From JAKAWQ01 sp035509315 (GTDB lineage Bacteria; Pseudomonadota; Alphaproteobacteria; Acetobacterales; Acetobacteraceae): a stretch of 64,000 bases of DNA. Position numbers and translations under genes: made by a program. The stretch is from positions 1 to 64,000 of the forward strand of contig DATJLS010000066.1 of the NCBI GenBank assembly GCA_035509315.1, written 5' to 3'. Positions within the stretch are counted from its first letter, which is position 1. Each line of letters starts with the position of its first letter. Under the pieces are notes generated by a model that was given only the letters and a program-made list of their open reading frames with translations, was not told the origin of the DNA and searched no databases. This document shows positions 1-6,719 of the stretch, one piece after another.

Positions 1-1290
1 GCCAAGCCCATAGGGGCCAAGGGGATAGCCGGTCAGGTCGCCCTGAACACCCGGATAGATCTCATTGACGGTGCTCGCAGTCGAAAGTCCCTGCGCCGCT
101 GATTCCGGCGCGGTCGGGGCTATGACGTGATCGAAGAACCCATCATTCTCGTCGAAATCGAGGATGAGAACGGTCGAAGCCCACACCTCGGGATTGGACG
201 TCAGCGCATCCAGGACGTTCGAGACATACCAGGCACCCCAGTTCGGTGGAAAGGTCGGATGCTCGCAATAGGCCTGGGGTGCCACGATCCACGAGACCTG
301 CGGCAGCTGATTGTTCTTCACATCGTTCTGCAGCAGCGAAAAGAATGAGCCGCCATTGTAGCTGCCGCCATTGTAGATATCGGTCCCGGTCCTCGCTTTC
401 TCGTACAGCGGGCTGCCCGGCGCGGCATTCTGATATTGCAAGAAATAGAGTACGGAGGTGTCGCCGTAATTGCCGATATAGGGATTGCTCGTCCACCCTT
501 CCGCGCCGGCAACATCCAACCCAAGACCGACATCCTGGTAAATCTTCCAGGAAATACCTGCCGCCTCCAGTTGCTCCGGGTAGGTGAGCCAATCATAACC
601 TTGCTCGTCATTGTTGACGACCGGTCCACCGGGCAATACGCCGTTGCCGGTGCTCTGCCCTACAGCCAGGGCAAAGGTTCCGGGAGTCGTTGCAGGGAAA
701 GGATTGGCGACCGTATCCGGCAGTGTTCCGTTCTGGCCTACCCAGCCGGTCCACAAATAGTACCGATTGGGATCGGTCGGCCCCATGATCGAGCAATGAT
801 AATTGTCGCAAATCGTGAAAGCATCGGCGAGGGCATAATGGAACGGAATGTCCGTCCGATCCACGAAGCACATCGTCTCCGTGCCCTTGGCGGCCACCCA
901 GCCATCATTGTTGCCGTTGTTCCACGCCGCGTGCGCATCGGACCAGTTATGTGGAAGATCGCCGATGAACTGGTAGCCCATGAGTGGTTCCGGCGGATGG
1001 AACGGCAACAGGGTGCCCGAGCCATTGGGCTGCTGAAACACTGAGTTGCCCGAGGAAAGCACCACAGCGCGCGGATCGCTGAAGCCGCGGACTCCGCGAA
1101 GCGTGCCGAAATAATGGTCGAACGAACGGTTCTCCTGCATGAGGACGACGATGTGCTTCACGTCCTGGATCGTTCCCGAGACGATATTCGGCTCGATCGC
1201 CAATGCCCGCCTGATGGATTCCGGAAATGCGGCGCTAACCGCGGCAGCGCCCAGGCCACGAAGAACGGTACGACGATCTGCTGTCGGCAT
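1..1290 (-). CDS. Phospholipase C / phosphoesterase family protein, Tat-exported (C-terminal part missing)
   Basis: Hydrolyses phosphodiester head groups (phosphatidylcholine-type phospholipase C or the related acid phosphatase family) outside the cytoplasm. The 430 visible codons are open throughout and run off the window start. The N-terminus has a twin-arginine signal (DRRTVLRGLG, residues 5-14) followed by an Ala-rich stretch. The family signature comes next: KHIVVLMQENRSFDHYFG near residues 45-62, then a GPTDPNRYYLWTGW segment. Near residue 385 the motif VLILDFDENDGFFDHV carries the metal- and phosphate-binding Asp, Glu and His residues of this family. YNGGS is duplicated in tandem (YNGGSYNGGS, a 15-bp DNA duplication around 346-375). 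The gene is divergent from the hydrolase pair at 1635. Family assignment is firm; the exact substrate is not readable. Confidence 0.9.
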   Translation of the reverse strand, partial: MPTADRRTVLRGLGAAAVSAAFPESIRRALAIEPNIVSGTIQDVKHIVVLMQENRSFDHYFGTLRGVRGFSDPRAVVLSSGNSVFQQPNGSGTLLPFHPPEPLMGYQFIGDLPHNWSDAHAAWNNGNNDGWVAAKGTETMCFVDRTDIPFHYALADAFTICDNYHCSIMGPTDPNRYYLWTGWVGQNGTLPDTVANPFPATTPGTFALAVGQSTGNGVLPGGPVVNNDEQGYDWLTYPEQLEAAGISWKIYQDVGLGLDVAGAEGWTSNPYIGNYGDTSVLYFLQYQNAAPGSPLYEKARTGTDIYNGGSYNGGSFFSLLQNDVKNNQLPQVSWIVAPQAYCEHPTFPPNWGAWYVSNVLDALTSNPEVWASTVLILDFDENDGFFDHVIAPTAPESAAQGLSTASTVNEIYPGVQGDLTGYPLGPYGLG

Positions 1291-1336
1291 TTCGGCACGC
1301 CTTTTCGTAAATTGGTGGATTGGCGTGTCACATGGA

Positions 1337-1348
1337 CGGAACGTTCCG
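1337..1348. promoter_or_regulatory. Perfect 12-bp palindrome CGGAACGTTCCG, candidate operator
   Basis: The palindrome lies 47-58 bases in front of the phospholipase start codon, where an operator would sit. It is seen directly; binding by a regulator is inference, and a 12-bp palindrome can occur by chance in 64 kb. Confidence 0.3.
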
Positions 1349-1542
1349 GTCTATGTCGACCGCTTGATAGTTCCATTACAAAGCCGATTCATTGTCTTTC
1401 CGACCAGAAAACTCGCGGCACGGTTCCACGACGATATCGTCGCAAAATCTGTTCGCAATCGCTTCGGTGGCCTGTCTCAATAATTTCGAAATCTGCATCT
1501 CTTGTGCCACCCCGTCATCGGCACCGAGACCATCGCGTGCGG

Positions 1543-1563
1543 GGGGGGCGCGAACCGCCCCCC
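1543..1563 (+). terminator. G/C stem-loop with short T-rich tail in the leader of the hydrolase gene
   Basis: GGGGGGCG and CGCCCCCC form a perfect 8-bp stem around a CGAAC loop, followed by TTGTCTTGG. It lies 72 bases before the ATG at 1635. It resembles an intrinsic terminator or leader hairpin, but the T tract is poor and no plus-strand gene ends nearby. Confidence 0.35.
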
Positions 1564-1634
1564 TTGTCTTGGCTCCGCGAACCCGTACCATCCTCCACCC
1601 GAGTACCCGGACCGCCAGGAGGGAGAGACACCCC

Positions 1635-2510
1635 ATGAACAAGAGCTTCGCGCTTGGCGATCTCACGCTCACACGCATCGTCGAGCAGCAGCAGCCACTC
1701 TTCGACATCTTCGAGTTTTTCCCCGCGGTCACGCCCGAACTCTTCGAGGAGAACCGGTCCTGGCTCGAGCCCGAAGCGCTCGATCCGGCAACCCGCAAGC
1801 TCATTCTTTGCGTGCAATCCTATCTCGTGCGCACGCCGCACCACACGATCCTCGTCGATAGTTGCGTCGGCAACGATAAGCCGCGTCTTCACCGTCCTTT
1901 CTGGCACATGATGAAGAGCAAGGCTTTCCTGCAGGACCTCGCCGCGGCCGGCGTCTCCCCGGCCGATATCGATTTCGTCATGTGCACGCACCTCCATGTC
2001 GATCATGTCGGTTGGAATACGCACCTCGAAAGCGGACGCTGGGTGCCCACATTCCCCAACGCGCGCTATCTCTTCTCCGAGCGCGAGCTGGCCTACTGGA
2101 CCGAACAGCACGCCAGGGAGCCGATCGCCTGCATCGCCGACAGCGTGCTCCCGATCCTTGATGCCAGGCAGGCCGACCTCGTCCGAAGCGACCATGTACT
2201 GAATGACCATGTCCGGCTGATGCCGACACCGGGGCACACGCCCGATCATTTCTGCGTCGCCCTGGGCAGCGGCCGCGACGACGCCATCGTCACCGGCGAT
2301 CTCATCCATTCGCCGATTCAGATGCGCTACCCGGAGATCTCCTATCGGGCCGATTTCGATCCCAAGCAATCCGCTGCCAGCCGCCGCGCCTTCCTCGAGC
2401 GCTACTGCGAGACCGCCACGCTCTGCTGCCCCGCGCATTTCCCCGCGCCTTCCGTCAGCCGCGTCTCGCGGTGGGGCGACGGCTTCCGCTGCACACCCGT
2501 CTCTGCCTGA
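1635..2510 (+). CDS. Metallo-beta-lactamase-fold hydrolase
   Basis: A zinc-dependent hydrolase of the MBL superfamily, 291 aa, with no signal peptide and so probably cytoplasmic. The metal site is complete: THLHVDHVG gives H119, H121, D123 and H124, H201 follows in PTPGHTPDH, D222 in TGDLIH, and H268 in CPAHF. The layout is that of the lactonase/arylsulfatase-like branch rather than true beta-lactamases. The ATG at 1635 is chosen over longer in-frame starts because a strong GGAGGGAGAG ribosome site stands just before it. The esterase starts 26 bases after the stop, so the two are probably co-transcribed. The substrate cannot be told. Confidence 0.85.
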   Translation: MNKSFALGDLTLTRIVEQQQPLFDIFEFFPAVTPELFEENRSWLEPEALDPATRKLILCVQSYLVRTPHHTILVDSCVGNDKPRLHRPFWHMMKSKAFLQDLAAAGVSPADIDFVMCTHLHVDHVGWNTHLESGRWVPTFPNARYLFSERELAYWTEQHAREPIACIADSVLPILDARQADLVRSDHVLNDHVRLMPTPGHTPDHFCVALGSGRDDAIVTGDLIHSPIQMRYPEISYRADFDPKQSAASRRAFLERYCETATLCCPAHFPAPSVSRVSRWGDGFRCTPVSA

Positions 2511-2536
2511 TCCCCGGCCGTTCGCAGAGCCCGAGA

Positions 2537-3544
2537 ATGCGCAAATTCCTTGGTCCCGCCGGGAGCGTGACGCGCATGGTCGTCACGGGCCGGGCGCTCG
2601 CGGACAATCTGCTGGGCGACCCCACGGAACGCTTCGTCGATGTCTATGTTCCCGCCGGCCATGACGGAAACGGCCTGCCCTTGCTCGTGGACCTGGTCGG
2701 CTTCACCGGCAGCGGCCTCTCACACACCAATTGGGTCGGTTTCCGCGAGAACGTCCCCGAACGGCTCGACCGCCTGATCGGCGAAGGGCTTATGCCGCCC
2801 GTCATGGTCGCCTTCCCAGACTGCTTCACCCGTCTCGGTGGCAATCAGTACATCAACTCCGCCGCCATGGGTGCCTGGGAGGATTTCCTTCTGCACGAGA
2901 TGCTGCCTGCCATCGAGGGACGCTTCCGCTGCGGCGGCACAGGCCGGCGCGGCGTTTTCGGCAAATCCTCGGGCGGCTACGGCGCGATCACCCACGCGCT
3001 TCGCCACGCGGATGTCTGGGCAGCCGCGGCCTGCCATTCCGGCGATATGGGCTTCGAGCTCTGCTACCTGCCGGACATGCCGGCCGTGCTGCGCGCGCTC
3101 GCCCGGGTCGACAATTCGATCGAGCGCTGGTGGACGGAGCTCGAAGCCGCCCGCAAGCAGCCAGAGGGCGCCGGCAAGGTCGTCAATGCGCTCGCCATGG
3201 CCACGAGCTACGATCCCGATCCCACCGCGTTCCTCGGCATGCGGCTGCCCGTCACCTTCGATACCTGCGAAATCATCCAGGACCGCTGGGAGAACTGGCT
3301 GCAGCAGGATCCCATTGTCGCGCTCGAATCGCAGGCGGACAATCTGCGCCTGCTCAAGGCGCTCTATATCGATTGCGGCCGCAACGACCAGTTCAACCTT
3401 CTTTATGGCGCGCGCCGCTTCGTCCGCCGCCTCGAATCCCTCGACATCGCCCATCGCTATGAGGAGTTCTCCGACAATCACAGCGGGGTCGATTACCGGA
3501 TGGATGAGAGCCTGCCCTTCCTCGCCGCGGCATTGCACGGCTGA
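2537..3544 (+). CDS. Alpha/beta-hydrolase esterase (putative esterase, esterase-D-like family)
   Basis: A 335-aa serine hydrolase. The nucleophile elbow GKSSGGYG (S144) matches GxSxG, and a likely catalytic His lies in EEFSDNHSG near the C-terminus. An early beta-rich region with VDVYVPAGHDG and VDLVGFTGSG resembles the enterochelin-esterase/esterase-D group. No signal peptide is evident. The start at 2537 follows the MBL-fold hydrolase stop by 26 bases. Its ribosome site is weak, and an in-frame upstream start inside the preceding gene is possible but adds an unconserved-looking stretch. The pairing suggests two sequential hydrolytic steps on one unknown substrate (inference). Confidence 0.8.
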   Translation: MRKFLGPAGSVTRMVVTGRALADNLLGDPTERFVDVYVPAGHDGNGLPLLVDLVGFTGSGLSHTNWVGFRENVPERLDRLIGEGLMPPVMVAFPDCFTRLGGNQYINSAAMGAWEDFLLHEMLPAIEGRFRCGGTGRRGVFGKSSGGYGAITHALRHADVWAAAACHSGDMGFELCYLPDMPAVLRALARVDNSIERWWTELEAARKQPEGAGKVVNALAMATSYDPDPTAFLGMRLPVTFDTCEIIQDRWENWLQQDPIVALESQADNLRLLKALYIDCGRNDQFNLLYGARRFVRRLESLDIAHRYEEFSDNHSGVDYRMDESLPFLAAALHG

Positions 3545-3571
3545 TCGAGATCCCGTTCCTTAGAGTGGGAA

Positions 3572-3603
3572 GTGGGATAGGGTCCACGCTCTCCCCATCC
3601 CAC
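3572..3603. terminator. Inverted repeat between convergent esterase and tonB genes
   Basis: GTGGGATAGGG and CCCCATCCCAC form an imperfect 11-bp stem with a 10-base loop, 28 bases after the esterase stop. Its position between two convergent genes suits a transcription terminator. There is no real T tract. The right arm overlaps the type-1 repeat copy at 3587-3669. Confidence 0.35.
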
Positions 3604-3669
3604 CCTCGGTCGTTGTTTTCTCGCGCGATTCAGACCTACGGTTTGTCCACCTCCGGTCATCATGCTCTA
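3587..3669 (-). repeat. Type-1 intergenic repeat, copy A
   Basis: An 83-bp element read on the minus strand. It starts TAGAGCATGATGACCGG, has AGGTCTGAATCGCGCGAG in the middle and ends GGGATGGGGAGAGCG. By eye it aligns along its whole length with copies at 15795-15876 and 17106-17183. Its first triplet TAG is the stop codon of tonB. See the findings on this family. Confidence 0.75.
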
Positions 3670-4761
3670 TTGCTGCTCGAGCATGTAGCGGATCGCGAAG
3701 GTCACGGTCGTCTCGTTCCCGGCCATCGTCGGCGGGAAAGGCGGCAAAGTGGCGCCCTCAAGCAATCGCTCCGAAGCATGATCGAGAATCCTCGACCCGC
3801 TGCCGCTCAGCACTTCAACGGAGAGAACCTCGCCACTCCGGGCGACAGTGAAGCGGACGATCACGGTCCCCTGCTCACCGCGCTGCCGCGCCAGGTCAGG
3901 ATAATATTTGTGAGCATCCAGCCACGCGCCCACCGCTCGCAGCCAGGACGAGCTTTGCGCCACCCTCCCTGAAGGCACGGCTGCCCCAGGTCCGGCTTCC
4001 GGCCGGGTCGCAGGCCGCGTGCGCGCTGGCGCCGTGGCCGCGCGTGCCGGTTCGCGCGGCGCGGCTTGATGCGGTGACGCCGCATGTTGGGGCAGGGGGC
4101 GCAATAGGGGATGCGGCAAAGGCCGCGGCACGACCGGCTCAGGTGGCGGAGGAGGCGCCTTGGGCGGTGGCAAGGGCAGAACGAGATGTTGCACTGGCGT
4201 CTGCGCCGGCGCCGGCTTGGCCGACACCGCGCGCGGTGGAAGTGCCGGTACCAAGGGAATTATGGGGGAAACGGCGGGCGCGGCCCGAACCGGGGAAGGC
4301 GGCGCTGCCGTCGGCGCCTCGGACGCGGCGGAAGAAAGGAGCGGCGGCGCAGGCTTGGCCGGGGGAGCGATCGGCGGCTTTGTTCGCGGGGTCACCAAGG
4401 GCGGCGAGGAAACAGGGCGCGCAACCACGGGGGGTGGCTTGCTCACTTGTTGCGGCGGCTCCGTCACAGCTTGCATCGGATGGGTTGGCTCGGTCACGGC
4501 GCGCAGCGGAGTGGTCGGCGTGGTGACGGATCGCAATGGCGTTGCCGGCGCCGCGCCGCTATGCACAATGGAAGACGGCGCGGCCGCAAGCGAGAGCGTC
4601 ACGGTCACCGGACGCGGCGCGACGTGGCCCATCCTCAGCAAGAGCGCCAACGCCACCAGATGCAGCAGCACGGCGAGAAGAAGCGCCGCCGGATGCACCC
4701 GGCCGGGCAGGATGAGCCCTCTGCCCGTCTCCTGCCGCGGGCTCATCGCCGACGCGCTCAT
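3667..4761 (-). CDS. tonB: Energy transducer TonB
   Basis: Couples the proton-motive force harvested by ExbB-ExbD to outer-membrane receptors. The 364-aa protein has an N-terminal membrane anchor (about residues 23-44, rich in Ala and Leu). A very long Pro/Ala-rich periplasmic spacer follows (about 50-275), and then a C-terminal TonB domain (about 280-364) with WLDAHKYYPDLARQRGEQG and the conserved core GTVIVRFTV. At 364 aa it is longer than typical TonB because of the spacer. It starts 2 bases after the exbD stop, so the genes are one operon. The stop codon coincides with the first bases of repeat copy A. Confidence 0.93.
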   Translation of the reverse strand: MSASAMSPRQETGRGLILPGRVHPAALLLAVLLHLVALALLLRMGHVAPRPVTVTLSLAAAPSSIVHSGAAPATPLRSVTTPTTPLRAVTEPTHPMQAVTEPPQQVSKPPPVVARPVSSPPLVTPRTKPPIAPPAKPAPPLLSSAASEAPTAAPPSPVRAAPAVSPIIPLVPALPPRAVSAKPAPAQTPVQHLVLPLPPPKAPPPPPEPVVPRPLPHPLLRPLPQHAASPHQAAPREPARAATAPARTRPATRPEAGPGAAVPSGRVAQSSSWLRAVGAWLDAHKYYPDLARQRGEQGTVIVRFTVARSGEVLSVEVLSGSGSRILDHASERLLEGATLPPFPPTMAGNETTVTFAIRYMLEQQ

Positions 4762-4763
4762 CC

Positions 4764-5204
4764 TCAGTGAGCCAGTGGTGCCTCGGCCTGCTCGGCCAGC
4801 AGGGAGATGCGCGAGAACCCAGCCGCCGCCACCGCGCCCATCGTCCGCATCACGGCGCCATAGGAAAGAGTACGATCAGCGCGGATATAGACCGTCTGGT
4901 CGGGTGTCTTGCTTGCCATCTGATGCAGCCGCTCCGGCAGCACCGCTGCCGGGACTCTCCTGTCGCCGATGAACACCTGCCCACCATGGTCGATGCTGAG
5001 CACGATCGGCTGGCGCGGCTCCGCGACCCGCGCCGCCGCCGTCTTCGGCAGCCGAAGTGGCACGCCCGCCATCATCAACGGCGCCGTCACCATGAAGATG
5101 ACCAGGAGCACCAGCATCACGTCCACGAAGGGCGTGACATTGATCTCTGCGAGCGGCGCCAGATCCTCGCCTTCCTCCAGTCGCCGTCGCGAACCCATCG
5201 CCAT
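4764..5204 (-). CDS. exbD: Biopolymer transport protein ExbD
   Basis: The peptidoglycan-side partner of the ExbB proton channel, 146 aa. A short cytoplasmic N-terminus leads to INVTPFVDVMLVLLVIFMV, the single membrane segment (about 22-41), in which D28 is the proton-carrying aspartate of the ExbD/TolR family. The rest is a periplasmic domain. It lies between exbB (6 bases) and tonB (2 bases) in one operon. Confidence 0.94.
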   Translation of the reverse strand: MAMGSRRRLEEGEDLAPLAEINVTPFVDVMLVLLVIFMVTAPLMMAGVPLRLPKTAAARVAEPRQPIVLSIDHGGQVFIGDRRVPAAVLPERLHQMASKTPDQTVYIRADRTLSYGAVMRTMGAVAAAGFSRISLLAEQAEAPLAH

Positions 5205-5210
5205 CGCCGG

Positions 5211-5873
5211 CTACTCCGCCGCCGCCCGGATCGCCTCGGGGCGCACCGCACTCAGCATATCGGCGAGCCGGGCGATCGCAGAGATCCCGAGGGCGCGCGT
5301 GCCGGCAAGATGCGAGGCGAGCTTGTTGTAGGCGATCACCGCCGGAATCGCCGCTGCAAGCCCGATCGCAGTGGAGAAGAGCGCCTCCGCGATCCCGGGC
5401 GCCACCACGGCAAGGCTCGTGTCATTGGCTGCCGCGATGCCCGAGAAGCTCGCCATGATCCCCCACACCGTGCCGAAGAGGCCGACGAATGGCGCCGTCG
5501 CGCCCACGGTCGCGAGAAATGGCAGCCCTGGCTCGACTGCCCGCAACGCATCAACAAGGCAGAGCCGCATCGCCTCAGCGAGCCGCTCGCGCCGCTCCGT
5601 CCGGCTCTCGCCCCCATCCGGCTCGCTCGCGGCCGTGAGGCCGGCCCGCAGCACCTCCCCCGCCAACCCATCCGGCAGGGTTTCCGTGCCGAGCGCCCGA
5701 ATGGCCCCATGCAGCCGGGAGAGATCACGCCGGATGCGTCCGAACCGCACGGCCCGGTCGATCGCCACCGCCCACACCCAGATGCTCGCCAGCACCAGCA
5801 CGAGCAACACCAGCTTCACCAGCGCGTCCGCGTGCAGGAAGAGAGCGAGGGGCGAGATCGCGTGCGGCGGCAT
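5211..5873 (-). CDS. exbB: MotA/TolQ/ExbB proton channel protein ExbB
   Basis: Inner-membrane proton channel that energises TonB, 220 aa. Membrane segments are visible at about 20-38, 120-142 and 155-180. The family core VGATAPFVGLFGTVWGIM is present and leads into AEALFSTAIGLAAAIPAV. It starts 8 bases after the upstream secreted-protein gene and directly precedes exbD. TolQ is a related alternative, but the adjacent tonB and receptor favour ExbB. Confidence 0.94.
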   Translation of the reverse strand: MPPHAISPLALFLHADALVKLVLLVLVLASIWVWAVAIDRAVRFGRIRRDLSRLHGAIRALGTETLPDGLAGEVLRAGLTAASEPDGGESRTERRERLAEAMRLCLVDALRAVEPGLPFLATVGATAPFVGLFGTVWGIMASFSGIAAANDTSLAVVAPGIAEALFSTAIGLAAAIPAVIAYNKLASHLAGTRALGISAIARLADMLSAVRPEAIRAAAE

Positions 5874-5881
5874 GGGACGGC

Positions 5882-6484
5882 CTACCGGGTCAGCTGCGCC
5901 TTGGCGCGCGAGGAGACCGCGATGCGCGCGAGACAGGCCGCGCGGGTATCGCTTCCGGTCCCGCCGCCTTGAGGTGCCCCAGGGGGGGTGCCAGGGGGCG
6001 TGGCGCCGACCTGGCAGGAAAGCACATCATTGAGCAAGATATGGCCGATCGAATCACAGGGCGTGTCGGTGAGGTCGAAGAGGCGGACCTCGGTCTTCTG
6101 CGCCGGCAGCGGCCCGAGCTCCACCGCCAAACGGCGGGAGATGATGCCGTCCGTGCCGAACAGGATGAGGTCGAGCTGCAGCTCGGGGATCGGTTCCGGG
6201 CCCGGATTGCCGACAACGAAATAGGCGCGGCAGCCGGGCCCCTGCTCCAAGGGGGTCAGCTTGTTGAGCTCGAGCGAGATGGGCGTCCCGGCCGGTGCCG
6301 TCGAGGGCGCCTGGCCGGAGGGCGGCGTTTGCCCCGGCGATGCCTGCGCCGCTGGCGCCGGCCCGGGCTTGGTTTGCGAAGAGGTTGCCGCAGCCCGCGC
6401 CGGGCTGCAGAGCGGCCCGAGCGGGCCGGCCAAGAGAAAACCGACGAAGAAAATCCCTCCGGCTGAGAAAAATGCCGAGCGCAT
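5882..6484 (-). CDS. Unknown small secreted protein at the head of the exbBD-tonB operon
   Basis: A 200-aa protein with an N-terminal signal peptide (MRSAFF then a hydrophobic stretch, cleavage likely after SPARA). A Pro/Ala/Gln-rich low-complexity linker (about 32-68) leads into a compact domain with LEQGPGCRAYFVVGNPG, RLFDLTDTPCDSIGHILLN and a Cys near the end. The four Cys residues suggest disulfides in the periplasm. The ATG at 6484 has a GGGGAGG ribosome site; a longer in-frame start would remove the signal peptide. I do not recognise the family. Its place immediately before exbB suggests a periplasmic accessory of the TonB system (inference). Confidence 0.75.
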   Translation of the reverse strand: MRSAFFSAGGIFFVGFLLAGPLGPLCSPARAAATSSQTKPGPAPAAQASPGQTPPSGQAPSTAPAGTPISLELNKLTPLEQGPGCRAYFVVGNPGPEPIPELQLDLILFGTDGIISRRLAVELGPLPAQKTEVRLFDLTDTPCDSIGHILLNDVLSCQVGATPPGTPPGAPQGGGTGSDTRAACLARIAVSSRAKAQLTR

Positions 6485-6590
6485 CACGGCCGCCTTACCT
6501 CCCCTGTTCGTCGGCTTGCAGAATAATCCGCCCGCGCCCCTGGCAAAACCGCCGGCCCAAGACCTTATTGCCCGGTCAATGTCACCCAAA

Positions 6591-6690
6591 GGGCGTGATG
6601 ATTTCAGTTCATCACGCTCTCGCTTTGTTTTCTCGATCAATTTTAGGGCTTTCCTCCTCTTGGGCTTCCGATTGGGCTTTGGCGGATCGA
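6591..6690 (+). repeat. Type-2 intergenic repeat, copy E1
   Basis: On the plus strand it begins with the hairpin GCGTGATGA / TCATCACGC (6593-6617). It continues with CGCTTTGTTTTCTCGATCAA and, after about 30 bases, ends CTTTGGCGGATCGA. Read on the minus strand it matches copy E2 at 18069-18150 over GATCCGCCAAAG, CCAAT.GGAAGCC, ATTGATCGAG and the hairpin. It fills most of the gap between the receptor gene and the secreted-protein gene. Confidence 0.75.
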
Positions 6691-6719
6691 TTTCCGGCCC
6701 CAGCGGAACCCATATCGAC

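Larger units (their letters stand above)
1291..1634. other. Divergent intergenic region upstream of the phospholipase and hydrolase genes
   Basis: These 344 bases have no convincing coding sequence. They must hold the promoters of both divergent genes. Visible structure is the 12-bp palindrome at 1337-1348 and the G/C-rich stem-loop at 1543-1563. A strong Shine-Dalgarno (GGAGGGAGAG) precedes the ATG at 1635. I see no clear PhoB box, although phosphate control would be normal for this phospholipase family. Confidence 0.5.

Noticed and set aside
127..1044. Plus-strand frames at the window start
   Set aside because: The minus strand carries 430 uninterrupted phospholipase codons with family motifs over the same bases.
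4044..4972. Plus-strand frames opposite tonB
   Set aside because: They mirror the Pro-rich TonB spacer and give Gly/Arg-rich products with no domain.
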